Part shown: positions 1-8,653 of the stretch, in pieces
How positions within the stretch are numbered: the stretch's first letter is position 1
How the letters are laid out: every line of letters starts with the position of its first letter
NCBI GenBank assembly: GCA_963790245.1
Contig: CAWBNP010000002.1
Coordinates: forward strand, 1,116,001 to 1,180,000
Origin: JACCVG01 sp963790245
GTDB taxonomy: Bacteria > Actinomycetota > Thermoleophilia > Solirubrobacterales > Thermoleophilaceae
Direction of reading: 5' to 3'
Length of the DNA stretch: 64,000 bases
Made by a program: the position numbers and the translations under genes
The notes under the pieces: generated by a model
Told to the model about the DNA's origin: nothing
The model's input: the letters and a program-made list of their open reading frames with translations, nothing else
Database searches by the model: none

Positions 1-1136
1 AGGTGCTCGGAGAGCCCGGTCCAGTAGTAGTTCCAGTAGTTGCAGACGGTCTGGTAGGGAGCCACGAATTCGAGCAGCGGGGCGGTCACCTCGAGGGTCG
101 TCTCGAGATCGCGCAGCGCCAGCAGGGTGTTCGGGTTCTCCGCGAGCGTGTCGAGCGAGCGGAAGACGTCCTCCGTGCGGCGGTGGAACGGAGGCGCGTC
201 CTCGAGTACGGGGCCGCCGGTCTCGAGCGCCCGCGTCACTGCGGGCAACCGTCGCTCGAGCTCGCGCACGGCGGGATCCAATTCCGTGAACAAGACCTCG
301 GCCCGCGCGAGGAAGGGACGCTGGACGGGAAAGCTCTGGATACCCGCTTGGAGGGTTCGCGGGGAACGCTCGATCGCCGAGCGGAGCGCCGCCGGGTCGG
401 CGCCGAGCGCCTCGAAGGTCGTCGCCATGTTCGCGAACAGCTCTGCATAGGTGCCGGCGACGGGGGCGATCTCGGCCACGAACCGCTCGGCGCTCGGGAA
501 CAGCCTCCGCAGCTGGGTCTGCGGATCGGAGAGGTTGCGCATCACCGGCTCGAGGTGGGTCAGGAACGGAACGAGCCCGCCGATCGTCTCGTTGATCGCG
601 CTCCCGCGGCCGGCGAGCGCGGTGCCGTAGCCGAGCAACACGGTGCGCTGCGAGTCGCGCGTCGGCTGGTCGTTCTGGCTGAAGAACTCGTCGAATTCGA
701 CCGGCCGGGTCGCATTGCGCAACGGGATCCGGTCACCCGCCACGAGCGAGCGATCACTCGAGCCGGGCGTCAGCTCGATGTACTTCAGGCCTACCGCCGA
801 GCGCGGCCTCACCATCACGGCGGTGTCCTCGGGCAGCGGCTCGATCGCCTTGTCGAGCTTGATGTCGGCGACCGCGATCGAATCGCCGTTCCTCGGATCG
901 ACATCCGGGCGCAGGCCGCTCAGCTGGCCGACGCGGAAGCCGCCGACCCGCACCTCCGCGCCCTTGGCGAGGTTCGAGCCGCTCGGCAGCTCGGCGCTGA
1001 GGTCATAGGTCGGGACGAACGGAAAACCCTTGTTGGCGTTGTAGCCGAGGAAGACGGCAACCACGATCACGAGCATCGTGATCGCCCCGACGAGCACCGG
1101 GCTGGCGACGATCGAGGTGTTGGGCTTGCGGCTCAT
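1..1136 (-). CDS. MCE-family (MlaD-like) protein, 3' end outside window
   Basis: Predicted membrane-anchored MCE protein, a subunit of an Mce lipid/steroid importer that binds hydrophobic substrate in the cell envelope. Translation from the ATG at 1136 gives a short N-terminus (MSRKPNTSIVAS), one membrane segment at about residues 13-30, then an MCE beta-barrel region with the typical pattern of glycines and 'VRVGGFRVGQL' near residue 65. A long helical region follows, as in actinobacterial Mce proteins. The reading frame is still open at base 1, so the C-terminus is missing. Its ATG overlaps the stop of the preceding mce gene by 4 nt (ATGA), so the two are probably translationally coupled. 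It is the third consecutive MCE gene. The substrate cannot be read from the sequence. Confidence 0.85.
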   Translation of the reverse strand, partial: MSRKPNTSIVASPVLVGAITMLVIVVAVFLGYNANKGFPFVPTYDLSAELPSGSNLAKGAEVRVGGFRVGQLSGLRPDVDPRNGDSIAVADIKLDKAIEPLPEDTAVMVRPRSAVGLKYIELTPGSSDRSLVAGDRIPLRNATRPVEFDEFFSQNDQPTRDSQRTVLLGYGTALAGRGSAINETIGGLVPFLTHLEPVMRNLSDPQTQLRRLFPSAERFVAEIAPVAGTYAELFANMATTFEALGADPAALRSAIERSPRTLQAGIQSFPVQRPFLARAEVLFTELDPAVRELERRLPAVTRALETGGPVLEDAPPFHRRTEDVFRSLDTLAENPNTLLALRDLETTLEVTAPLLEFVAPYQTVCNYWNYYWTGLSEH

Positions 1137-2713
1137 GGCGAGAGGAGGAAGTCGAGCAGCCCGCCGGGCGCGGTCGGTTGATCCCCTGGGGCGGATGGCT
1201 GCTCGGAGGGGGCGGAGGCAGTCTCTGGGATCGCAGGCGGCTGGTCATCCCGGCCCGCGCTTCGCTCGGCCGGACGGCTTCTGACGGCACGGGCCGGGCG
1301 CTCGCGGGCATCGGCGGCTTTGGCGTCGGCCGGCGGCCGCTCGGTCGGATCGGGATCGGCCGGGCCGAAGTCGAAGCGGCCGACCTTGCCCTTGGCCTCG
1401 CTCAGACCGGGCTGGTAGGGGCCGAGCAGAGAGCCGCAACGGGCGATATCCGATTCGGTCGGGTTGGCCGAGTAGGGCGAGCACTTGGTGTCGCGCAGCA
1501 GGACGATCCGCAGCAGGTGCGAGACCTCGTCATAGACGTTGGTCGACAGCGTCTGGTGGTAGATGTAGTTCCAGAAGGCCTCCATCCCGGTGAGCCCCTG
1601 GCCCTCGCGGTAGGCGGTCTTGTCGGGCTTGGGTGGCGCCAGCCTGGCGGCGAGCGGATCGTCCTCCGTCGAGCGCGCCCGATCGTCAAGCGCCTGCAGG
1701 AACTGGCGCAGCGGCTCGCCGAGCCGCGGCGCGTCCTCCGCCAGATCGCGCAGCGTGGAGACCTCCTCACGGCTCTCGCGCAGCGCTTCGCGGCCTGCCC
1801 GCGTGCTGTCGGAGAGGCCGCGATTGGAGTCGCGTGCCGACTCGGCGAACGGCCGCAGGGCGCTGATGAACCGGCGCAGCTCCGGTGCGCCGGAGCGCAA
1901 CCGGTCGAGCAGCGGGATCTGGCGGCCCGCGGTGTCCTCGAGCTGGGCAAGGGTCGGTCGCAACTGGCCGAGGAAGATCGGCAGATCGCGCCATTGAGCG
2001 GCGATGCTCTGTTCGCGGGAGGCCTGGATCGTGGCCGTCTCGGAGGCCTCGGTCGCCCACCGCGAGAGCTGCTCCTTTGCCGGGGCGACGGCCGCAGCGA
2101 CCGTGTCCGAGTCGCGGATGAACCTGGAGATCGAGCGATTCTGGTCAGCCAGGATCTTGAAGGTCTCGCTCGTCTCGCGGAGCCCCGGATGGGCTCGCCG
2201 GATCACCTCGTTGAGATCATCGGGACGGCCCGCGAGACCCGTCCCGAGCTCCGAGAGAATCAACCGGAACCGCTCCCGGTAGGGCAGGCGCATGACGTTC
2301 TGCACGAGGTCTACCGGGATCGTCGAGGAGGTCTGTTCGACGGGCACGGTGCCGCCTGCGGGAAGCGGATCCCCCGTGCCGAGTTCGCAGTCGACGAAGT
2401 ACTCGCCGATCAGGGATTGCTGACGCACTCCACACTCGGCGTCCCTGCGCAGCGACTGGAAACCCGGCTCGGAGATGTCGATCTCGACCACGACACGCCG
2501 GGGCTCGTCCTCGGTCAACTCGAATCCTTCGACCGTCCCGCCCCGTACCCCGCCGACCTTGACGTCGCCACCCTCGACCAGTCCGAAGACATTGTCGAAC
2601 ACGACGTGGTAGCGCTTGCCCTCGAGCTCGCTCTCCGAGGCGGCGGTCAGGACGGCAGCGCCGATCCCCAGCGCGACCACGGCCAAGATCGTGACGAACC
2701 CCCGGGCGGTCAC
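1133..2713 (-). CDS. MCE-family protein with proline-rich C-terminal tail
   Basis: 526-residue Mce protein. An N-terminal membrane segment (about residues 5-25) is followed by the MCE domain (about 35-115, including 'GLVEGGDVKVGGVRGGTV'), and then a long alpha-helical stretch to about residue 420. The last ~90 residues are low-complexity and rich in Pro, Glu, Arg and Ala, as in several mycobacterial Mce proteins, probably a flexible envelope segment. It starts with GTG overlapping the preceding stop (GTGA) and ends overlapping the next ATG, so it sits mid-operon. It is inferred to form part of a hetero-oligomeric envelope tunnel. Two cysteines near residues 88 and 103 of the MCE domain could pair in the envelope. 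Substrate unknown. Confidence 0.85.
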   Translation of the reverse strand: MTARGFVTILAVVALGIGAAVLTAASESELEGKRYHVVFDNVFGLVEGGDVKVGGVRGGTVEGFELTEDEPRRVVVEIDISEPGFQSLRRDAECGVRQQSLIGEYFVDCELGTGDPLPAGGTVPVEQTSSTIPVDLVQNVMRLPYRERFRLILSELGTGLAGRPDDLNEVIRRAHPGLRETSETFKILADQNRSISRFIRDSDTVAAAVAPAKEQLSRWATEASETATIQASREQSIAAQWRDLPIFLGQLRPTLAQLEDTAGRQIPLLDRLRSGAPELRRFISALRPFAESARDSNRGLSDSTRAGREALRESREEVSTLRDLAEDAPRLGEPLRQFLQALDDRARSTEDDPLAARLAPPKPDKTAYREGQGLTGMEAFWNYIYHQTLSTNVYDEVSHLLRIVLLRDTKCSPYSANPTESDIARCGSLLGPYQPGLSEAKGKVGRFDFGPADPDPTERPPADAKAADARERPARAVRSRPAERSAGRDDQPPAIPETASAPSEQPSAPGDQPTAPGGLLDFLLSP

Positions 2714-4194
2714 TCGATCGGCCCCGTCGCGCGATCGTCCTCATCGCAGTCGAGCTCGCGCTGCTCGGCCTCCGAGAAAACGTTGGACCCGTCGGCCGCC
2801 GGTTCCTCGGATGCGCCGGGGCAGCGCTTGAACTGCTCGGTCCGGGCGAACTCCTTGAAGACCTCACCGCGGAGGTTCGACGTATCGAAGCCGAGCGAAT
2901 CGGAGAAGTCGGCGAGCACGCAGCCGCCCGCGAGGACGGCGGCCTCGGGACAGGGCACCCCGGGCGGCAGTTGGGGCGTGAACGCATTGAAGTAGATCTG
3001 GGAGCGCGAGAAACCGCCGAGCGCATCGGTTCCGCCGGTGTGGGAAAAGTCATCCAGCCAGCCGAAGAAGTCGGTCGTGTAGGGCCGGCCGTGCGCGATG
3101 ACCGGCGCGCTGTCAGACAGCGCCTCCCCCAGCTCGGGGAACGCGCCCCGGCGCTGCTCGCCGTTGCGGCGAGCCTCGTCGAGCGCGATTCGGGTCAGCC
3201 CCGGGAACGTACGGTTCAGCTCGACGAGGTCGTTGGCTTGTCCCGGTGAGCGCAGCACGCGCGAGAGCTCCCGGACCGGATCGACGGCGTCGCGCGCGAA
3301 CGGCCGCAGCTGCGCCAGGTAAGGACGCAGCCGCTTTGCAACCGGCTTCGATGCCGCTACGAACGGCTCGACACGGTCCAGTGTGTCGCGCAGGTTGACG
3401 AACGTCGTGTTGGCTGAACGCATGAAGGGCGGGAAGCGCTCGACGACCTCGGCCAACGCGACGCGCTCGGCAGCCAGCGCTCCGGTCGTACGATTGAGGT
3501 TGGTGATCAGCGGCCCGAGATCCTCCCGACGGTCCGAGAGGGCCGTCACAAGTGAGGAGGTATCGACAAGGAAGCGCTCAAGCACGACGGGGTCCTGACT
3601 GAGCTCCTCGAACAACCGGCTACTCGCCGAGAGCGAGGAGTTGAGGTAGCGCAGGCCGCGATTGGCGTCCTCGCCGCGCCCTGCGTACTGGCGGGCCTGT
3701 CCCTTGAAGAAGCCCTGCAGCGCGCCGCGCGTCTTCTCGTCGAAGATGCTCAGGAACTGATCGAACTCGACGTTGGTCGTCGTGTTCCCGACCCGAATCA
3801 GGCCGCCGTCGGGAATCGGCTGTTGGCCCTTCTCGGCCGGCGCCATGTAGAGATCGATGTACTTGTTCGCGATCGAGGCCTGACCGCCCTGGCGGATCAC
3901 CGCGCGCGTCCCCTCCCGCAACGGCGCGTAGCGCTCGTCGATCTCGACGTCGACCTCGATCAGGCCGTTGGGCCCGATGTCGACGCCTTTGACCAGACCC
4001 GCCTGCGCTCCGCCGACGAGCGCCAGGTTGCCGCTCACCAGCTGCCCGGCGTTCTCGAACTGGATCCGCACCTGATAGCCGCCCTGACCTGAGAGCAGGA
4101 CGAGCAGGACCAGGACGAGCGCCGCCAGGACCGCCCCGAAGGCGGCCACTCGCCCGACCGTGCTCAGCGACGGTCGCGCTCCCTGCTCGCTCAA
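2710..4194 (-). CDS. MCE-family protein, first gene of left mce cluster
   Basis: 494-residue Mce protein read from a TTG start (MSEQGARPS). It has a strong hydrophobic segment at about residues 12-35 and an MCE domain at about 38-125 containing 'LALVGGAQAGLVKGVDIG'. A long helical region with repeated Leu/Arg heptads follows, and a Cys-containing C-terminal part ends in an acidic tail. A terminal GTGA overlap couples it to the next mce gene. No yrbE permease gene precedes it; 59 nt upstream is a BASS-family transporter on the same strand. Its own permease and ATPase must therefore lie outside the window to the left or elsewhere. The start codon is uncertain because only TTG fits the N-terminus well. 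Confidence 0.82.
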   Translation of the reverse strand: MSEQGARPSLSTVGRVAAFGAVLAALVLVLLVLLSGQGGYQVRIQFENAGQLVSGNLALVGGAQAGLVKGVDIGPNGLIEVDVEIDERYAPLREGTRAVIRQGGQASIANKYIDLYMAPAEKGQQPIPDGGLIRVGNTTTNVEFDQFLSIFDEKTRGALQGFFKGQARQYAGRGEDANRGLRYLNSSLSASSRLFEELSQDPVVLERFLVDTSSLVTALSDRREDLGPLITNLNRTTGALAAERVALAEVVERFPPFMRSANTTFVNLRDTLDRVEPFVAASKPVAKRLRPYLAQLRPFARDAVDPVRELSRVLRSPGQANDLVELNRTFPGLTRIALDEARRNGEQRRGAFPELGEALSDSAPVIAHGRPYTTDFFGWLDDFSHTGGTDALGGFSRSQIYFNAFTPQLPPGVPCPEAAVLAGGCVLADFSDSLGFDTSNLRGEVFKEFARTEQFKRCPGASEEPAADGSNVFSEAEQRELDCDEDDRATGPIE

Positions 4195-4253
4195 TTGTCC
4201 ACCCGGGTCACCCTCAGCACCGGCCCTCGCTACCTCCCGCTGGCTGCCTCCGT

Positions 4254-5156
4254 CTACCGAGGGTACCCGACCGTACCGTCATCGCGCGCCTCCATGAATG
4301 CCGCGTTGCGCGCCTTCATGAAGGCCGCAAACGAGCCGGCCGTGACGAACATGAAAACGCTGTAGACGGCGGCCGGGATCGCCAGCCTGGTGTCGATCGC
4401 CGCGGCGACCGTGATCGTCAGCGTGCTGTTGTGGATGCCGAGCTCCATCGCGATCGCCGTCGCCTGGCGGTCGGAGAGGCGTCCGAGCCGGGCGGCCGCG
4501 AAGCTGAAGGACATCGCGACGACGTTGAACGCCAGTGCCGCCGGGCCGACAATCGCCAGGCTGCCGGCGATCAGAGCGCGCTCCTCGAAGACCGCGGCGG
4601 CGATGATCCCGATGAAGACGACCAGCGCCACTCGCTTGAGGCGGGGCTCGAGCGCCTGCGCTCGTTCAGGCGCTCGCGCAGCGAAGCTCATCCCGATCGC
4701 GAGCGGGATCAGCGTGATCAGGAAGACGCGGATCACGATCCCGATCAGCGAGACCTCGTTGGTCAGCCCGGTGACGCCGAAGTGCGCTATCGCAAGGCCG
4801 AGGAACAGCGGAACGGTCACGACGGCCGCGACACTCGAGACGGCGGTCATCGTGACCGACAGAGCGGTCTCGCCGCGCGCGAGGTGGGTGAGCAGGTTCG
4901 CCATCGTTCCGCCGGGCGAGGCGCCGAGCAGCACGAGACCGACCGCCAGCAGCGGGTCAAGCCCGAAGATCTCCGCTACCGCGAAGGCGAGCAGCGGCGA
5001 GACGAGCAGCAGATTGCCAAGTCCGATCGCCACCCCCCGCGGCGCCGTGAGTACCCGCCTGAAGTCCTCGGTGCGGAGCGAGAGACCGAGCGTGGCCATG
5101 ATCACGGCGAGGCCGATCGGCAAGAACAGCTCGACTAGCGGCGAGGCCTCCTCCAC
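4254..5156 (-). CDS. bile acid:sodium symporter (BASS/SBF) family transporter
   Basis: 300-residue integral membrane protein with about nine to ten hydrophobic segments. It shows the hallmarks of the BASS fold: the 'LGASPGGTMANLLTHLARG' crossover region at about residues 80-98 and a second crossover helix near 'ELGIHNSTLTITVAA' at about 240-255. The length matches bacterial SBF proteins (~300 aa). Members import organic anions (bile acids, pantoate, pyruvate and others) with sodium; the substrate here cannot be assigned. The start is GTG. It lies 59 nt upstream of the mce genes on the same strand, so it may belong to their transcript and could relate to steroid-like uptake. That link is inference. 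Confidence 0.85.
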   Translation of the reverse strand: MEEASPLVELFLPIGLAVIMATLGLSLRTEDFRRVLTAPRGVAIGLGNLLLVSPLLAFAVAEIFGLDPLLAVGLVLLGASPGGTMANLLTHLARGETALSVTMTAVSSVAAVVTVPLFLGLAIAHFGVTGLTNEVSLIGIVIRVFLITLIPLAIGMSFAARAPERAQALEPRLKRVALVVFIGIIAAAVFEERALIAGSLAIVGPAALAFNVVAMSFSFAAARLGRLSDRQATAIAMELGIHNSTLTITVAAAIDTRLAIPAAVYSVFMFVTAGSFAAFMKARNAAFMEARDDGTVGYPR

Positions 5157-5287
5157 GCGTAGCTGACCTTACACCGGTCCCGTCCGAAACGTGGTGTGAA
5201 AACCCTCCACCCAGGGTGGCTGTTCGCCACCGCGGCGCGGATTGATGATGGCCGTGCAAGCCAAACCACCGTCCGAGGAGGACTCAG

Positions 5288-5695
5288 ATGAACACCAAGA
5301 TGATCCGCAGCACCACCCTGGCCCTCGTGGCCGCCCTGTCGCTCACCGCAGTCGCCCTGCCCGGTACGGCGCTCGCCGCCAAGTCGGCCAAGGTCAAGGT
5401 CACGCTCAAGTCCAACGGCGGAGACTTCTCCGGCAAGGTCAAGAGCAAGTCCGCCGTCTGCATCGCAGAGCGCGACGTCGTCGTCTACATCCAGGACGGG
5501 AACCGCCCGAACCCGACCACCGACGAGGAGTACTCCTCGGACACGAGTGGCACCGACGGCAGCTGGTCGCTCGGCAACAACCGCGCCTCGGGGGCGACGT
5601 TCTACGCCCGCGTCGCCAAGAGCCCCGGCTGCAAGGCCGCGACCAGCAAGTCGGTCACCGAGCCCGAGGATCCGTTCGCTGACGAGGACCTCTAG
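5288..5695 (+). CDS. small secreted protein of unknown function
   Basis: 135-residue protein with a clear Sec signal peptide: positive start (MNTKMIRS), hydrophobic core, and an A-x-A type cleavage site around 'GTALAAKS' at residues 25-32. The mature part is about 105 residues, rich in Ser, Thr, Gly, Lys and Asp, with two cysteines ('SAVCIAERD' and 'SPGCKAAT') that may form a disulfide. It ends in a very acidic tail. The pattern suggests a single small beta-sandwich domain, but I do not recognise the family. A good ribosome site (GGAGGA) lies about 7 nt before the ATG. It is monocistronic, ending just before a strong hairpin. Confidence 0.75.
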   Translation: MNTKMIRSTTLALVAALSLTAVALPGTALAAKSAKVKVTLKSNGGDFSGKVKSKSAVCIAERDVVVYIQDGNRPNPTTDEEYSSDTSGTDGSWSLGNNRASGATFYARVAKSPGCKAATSKSVTEPEDPFADEDL

Positions 5696-5719
5696 GCCCT
5701 CGCTTCGGACAGCAGCATC

Positions 5720-5750
5720 AGAACGGGGCCCCCAAGCGGGGTCCCGTTCT
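5720..5750. terminator. bidirectional hairpin terminator between convergent genes
   Basis: AGAACGGG-G-CCCC pairs with GGGG-T-CCCGTTCT: a 13-bp stem with one G-T wobble and a short loop. It lies 25 nt after the secreted-protein gene and ends just before the hydrolase stop codon on the other strand. There is no real T-run, so termination may not be purely intrinsic. Confidence 0.6.
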
Positions 5751-5753
5751 GCG

Positions 5754-7580
5754 TTAACGGACCGGCAGCGAGAGGCGCAGGTCGGAGAGCCCCAGCGAAA
5801 AGAGCGCGTTAGACGGCCGAGCGAACGGCGCGTCGTTGCCGAGCAGCTCGAGCTTCGGCGTGTGGCCGGGGGCGAACCGCCAGCCGTTTGGATACAGCTC
5901 GAACCGCTCGATCCCGCGGCCGGTCGGACGGTAGAGACCGCGCGCGACGAGCGTCTGGGTCCGTCCGTCCGCCGCGACGTCCCAGAGCCGAGCGGCGATC
6001 TGTGCGTGCTCGGGCCGGGCGCCGATGACGGTGGCGCGCACTCGCACCCGCGGGGAGCCGAGCAGCGTGTACGCGGCTCCGGCGGGGACGGTCGGCAGCC
6101 GGTAGGTCGCGACGCCGGGCTGGTCCCCCGCCGCGACCTGCGCGCACGCGTTGCCGCCGCCGGTGACGGGGTCGATCGCCACGCCGACAGTGGGGCCGCC
6201 CGCAAGCGAGCCGACGCGGCGCTCGGCCGGATCGCTGAAGCGCACCGAACGGGTCGCGAGCCTGCCGAACGTTTTCGCCGCGAACGGCCCGCGCGATCGC
6301 TCCGACCGGGGGCAGGTCTGGGTCAGCGCCTCGACCGTCTCCGCTCGGCCTCTCCCCCGTCCGCGCAGATGTCGATCGAAGAACGACGCGATCCTCGATT
6401 CGAGCAGCTTCCGGTCGGCCGTCTTGTTCTGCGCCCGCTGGTGGCCGAAGTCGCCGAACAGCAGTGACAGCGGGGTCGCCGGGTGAAGCCTGCGTGTCCG
6501 CTCGGCGTAGCGGAGCGCCTCGCTGACGGGAAACAGATCGTCGGTGAAACCGCTCGAGATCAGCAGCGGCGGTGGGCGGCGAGCCGGATCGACGTGGTAG
6601 GCCGAGTGAAAGCGCGAGAGCTGCGAGACCGTGTCGATGGCGAGACGATCGGTGTAGGGCTCGCCGAGCGTGGCGCGTCCCACCCAGCCCGCGACGTCGG
6701 CCTCCGGATCGAGACCGAGCGGTGCGAGGTAGCCCATCGGCCGCCCGGGCACGAACGGCTCGCCGACCGGCTGGCCCGGACCGGTCGCGTTCTGGGCCGC
6801 CGCGAAGACGCCGTTCGCGAATGTCAGCTTCTCGACTCCGACCGGATCGCTGCTCGATCGCGGCGGGCTCGGGACGCCCGACCGGACGCGCCCGTTGGGC
6901 GCGATCGCCGAGAGCAGGTCCGACCACGGGATCACCGGCGCGGCGGCGGCCAGCGAGAGCGGGCGGCCGGCAGGGCTTCGCCAGCGGACCAGGCGGCCGT
7001 CGGGAAGCGCCGTGCGGGAGTTGAGCGCGGCGAGCTCGAGGCTCTGGCCGCCGCCGTAGGAATCGCCGCTGACCCCGATCCGGCGCGGGTCCGCGAAGCC
7101 CTGATCGACGAGCCGTCCGATCAGGGTCTGGGTGTCCCGCGCCTCGTAGCGGATGTCGGCGAGGTGGATGTAGCCCGCGGCGCAGGCGACCGGGGAACGC
7201 AGCCGCGCCTCTGGCGTACCGCACGAGCCCCACAGTCCGCGCGAGGTGTAGGTGAGAACGAGGTAACCGCGCCGCGCGAACTCGAAGGCGTTGCCTGTGT
7301 AGGCCGACGAGCTCGGGTCGAGGTACTCGTGCTTGGAGTTGCCGAAGCCGTGCAGCAGCACGATCAGCGGCCGGCGGCGGACTGCGGCGCTCGGCGCCGT
7401 CACCGTCGCGTCGAGCGGAACGCCGTCCCACGTGCTGACGAGGCCGTCGCAGCGATGGAGGCCCCCGACGGCTCGGCAGTTGTCCAGGTCCAGTGGCGCA
7501 CCGGCGGCCGCCGGTGCGGGCGCGGCGAGAAGCGTGAGCGCAGCCAGACCCAGGACGCGCCTCCGCGCTCGGCGCGCCAT
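5754..7580 (-). CDS. secreted CocE/X-Pro-dipeptidyl-peptidase-like alpha/beta hydrolase
   Basis: 608-residue exported hydrolase. A signal peptide with an alanine-rich core covers about residues 1-27. The alpha/beta-hydrolase core follows: 'LIVLLHGFGNSKHEY' (oxyanion region, about 72-86), the nucleophile elbow 'GVSGDSYGGG' at about 168-177 with the catalytic Ser, and later a 'DDLFPVSEALR' acid region and a 'FGDFGHQRAQ' histidine region (about 340-385). The C-terminal ~170 residues look like the jelly-roll domain of S15/CocE proteins. The family hydrolyses ester or amide bonds outside the membrane; the substrate is unknown. It starts immediately after the stop of the upstream epimerase gene, so the two are probably one transcript. 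Confidence 0.8.
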   Translation of the reverse strand: MARRARRRVLGLAALTLLAAPAPAAAGAPLDLDNCRAVGGLHRCDGLVSTWDGVPLDATVTAPSAAVRRRPLIVLLHGFGNSKHEYLDPSSSAYTGNAFEFARRGYLVLTYTSRGLWGSCGTPEARLRSPVACAAGYIHLADIRYEARDTQTLIGRLVDQGFADPRRIGVSGDSYGGGQSLELAALNSRTALPDGRLVRWRSPAGRPLSLAAAAPVIPWSDLLSAIAPNGRVRSGVPSPPRSSSDPVGVEKLTFANGVFAAAQNATGPGQPVGEPFVPGRPMGYLAPLGLDPEADVAGWVGRATLGEPYTDRLAIDTVSQLSRFHSAYHVDPARRPPPLLISSGFTDDLFPVSEALRYAERTRRLHPATPLSLLFGDFGHQRAQNKTADRKLLESRIASFFDRHLRGRGRGRAETVEALTQTCPRSERSRGPFAAKTFGRLATRSVRFSDPAERRVGSLAGGPTVGVAIDPVTGGGNACAQVAAGDQPGVATYRLPTVPAGAAYTLLGSPRVRVRATVIGARPEHAQIAARLWDVAADGRTQTLVARGLYRPTGRGIERFELYPNGWRFAPGHTPKLELLGNDAPFARPSNALFSLGLSDLRLSLPVR

Positions 7581-8549
7581 TCAGCCCGCGAGCTCGGCGA
7601 GCCCTGCGTCGCGGGAGCGGACCGGCACATAGCCCAGCTCGGTGCGCGCCTTGGAGATGTCGATCGTCGTTTCGAGCGCCGAGAGCCAGACGGCCATCCG
7701 CGTGATCGGTGGTGTGGAGCGAATCCGCAACGCCCGCCAGACGGTCTCGGTGATGCCGGCCGCCGCGAGCGCGAGCGGCGCAGGCATGTTGTGCTCGGTG
7801 GGCGTCAACCCGACGGTGGCCAGCAGACGGGTGACAAAGCTCCGGAACTCGACCGGGTCACCGTCGGTGACGAAGTACGCCTCGCCCGGGCGGCCCTTCG
7901 CGGCGCCGAGCAGCAGCCCCTCGACGACGTTGTCGACGTGGGTCGTCGAAGTCAGATGGCGGCCGCCGCCGATCCATGCGAAGCGGCCCGCGCGAACCGC
8001 GTCGGCGAGGCCGGGCAGGATCGTCGAATCCCCCGGCCCCCAGACCAGGCGCGGCCTGATCACGACCGTCTCCATCCCGGCGCCATAAGAGCGGACGAGT
8101 TGCTCGGCCGCCGCCTTGGTCGCGGGGTAGAGGGCCGGCGAATCGGGCCGCAGCGGGGCCGACTCGTCGACCGAGACGAGCGGCTGACCGGCCATCAGCG
8201 CGGCCTCGGTCCCGACGTGGACGAACCGCTTGACCGACGCCTCGCCGCAGCCGCGCAGCGCGTTCTTCGTGCCGGTGACGTTGCCGCGCTCGAACTCCGA
8301 CCGGGGACCCCACTCCAGCACCGCGGCGGCCGCGTGGAACGCGGTATCGCAGCCCCGCGCTCCCGCTGCGATCGAGGCGGGGGATTCGAGGTCGCCGGCC
8401 ACCGGCTCCGCGCCGAGTGCGCGGACCGCCGCGGCCGAGCGATCCGACCTGGCCAGTGCCCGGACGGTCCATCCCTCCGCGACGAGTCGCCCGATCAGCC
8501 GACCCCCGATAAAGCCTGAGCCTCCGGTCACGAAGGCAGTGCCCGCCAT
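7581..8549 (-). CDS. NAD(P)-dependent epimerase / 3-beta-HSD-like extended SDR
   Basis: 322-residue extended short-chain dehydrogenase/reductase. The N-terminal dinucleotide site 'VTGGSGFIGGRLIG' is at residues 7-20, the active-site 'YPATKAAAEQ' (YxxxK) at about 141-150, and the conserved Ser/Thr near 'HVGTEAAL'. Its length and pattern match 3-beta-hydroxysteroid dehydrogenase/isomerase-like and nucleoside-sugar epimerase-like enzymes. Steroid, sterol or sugar substrates are all possible. It is adjacent to and probably co-transcribed with the secreted hydrolase downstream. Confidence 0.8.
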   Translation of the reverse strand: MAGTAFVTGGSGFIGGRLIGRLVAEGWTVRALARSDRSAAAVRALGAEPVAGDLESPASIAAGARGCDTAFHAAAAVLEWGPRSEFERGNVTGTKNALRGCGEASVKRFVHVGTEAALMAGQPLVSVDESAPLRPDSPALYPATKAAAEQLVRSYGAGMETVVIRPRLVWGPGDSTILPGLADAVRAGRFAWIGGGRHLTSTTHVDNVVEGLLLGAAKGRPGEAYFVTDGDPVEFRSFVTRLLATVGLTPTEHNMPAPLALAAAGITETVWRALRIRSTPPITRMAVWLSALETTIDISKARTELGYVPVRSRDAGLAELAG

Positions 8550-8622
8550 GCCTCAGACGATAGCCGCGGTCAGCCGATGAACGGAACGTTTTTACTCGCG
8601 CAGGAATTCGCGCTGCGTCGCG

Positions 8623-8642
8623 TGCGCGCTAGGCAGCGCGCA
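8623..8642. terminator. hairpin downstream of YihY gene
   Basis: TGCGCGCT and AGCGCGCA form a perfect 8-bp stem with a 4-nt loop, 12 nt beyond the YihY stop. No T-run follows on the minus strand. The rest of the ~100-nt gap to the epimerase gene shows no recognisable element. Confidence 0.4.
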
Positions 8643-8653
8643 AAGCCCAACTT

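Noticed and set aside
1178..2995. 605-codon open frame on the plus strand
   Set aside because: It is antisense to two clear mce genes; the translation is Arg/Gly/Ala-rich without motifs, as expected for very GC-rich DNA.
6483..8519. 678-codon open frame on the plus strand
   Set aside because: Antisense to the secreted hydrolase and the epimerase, both with full active-site motifs; the antisense product has no recognisable domain.
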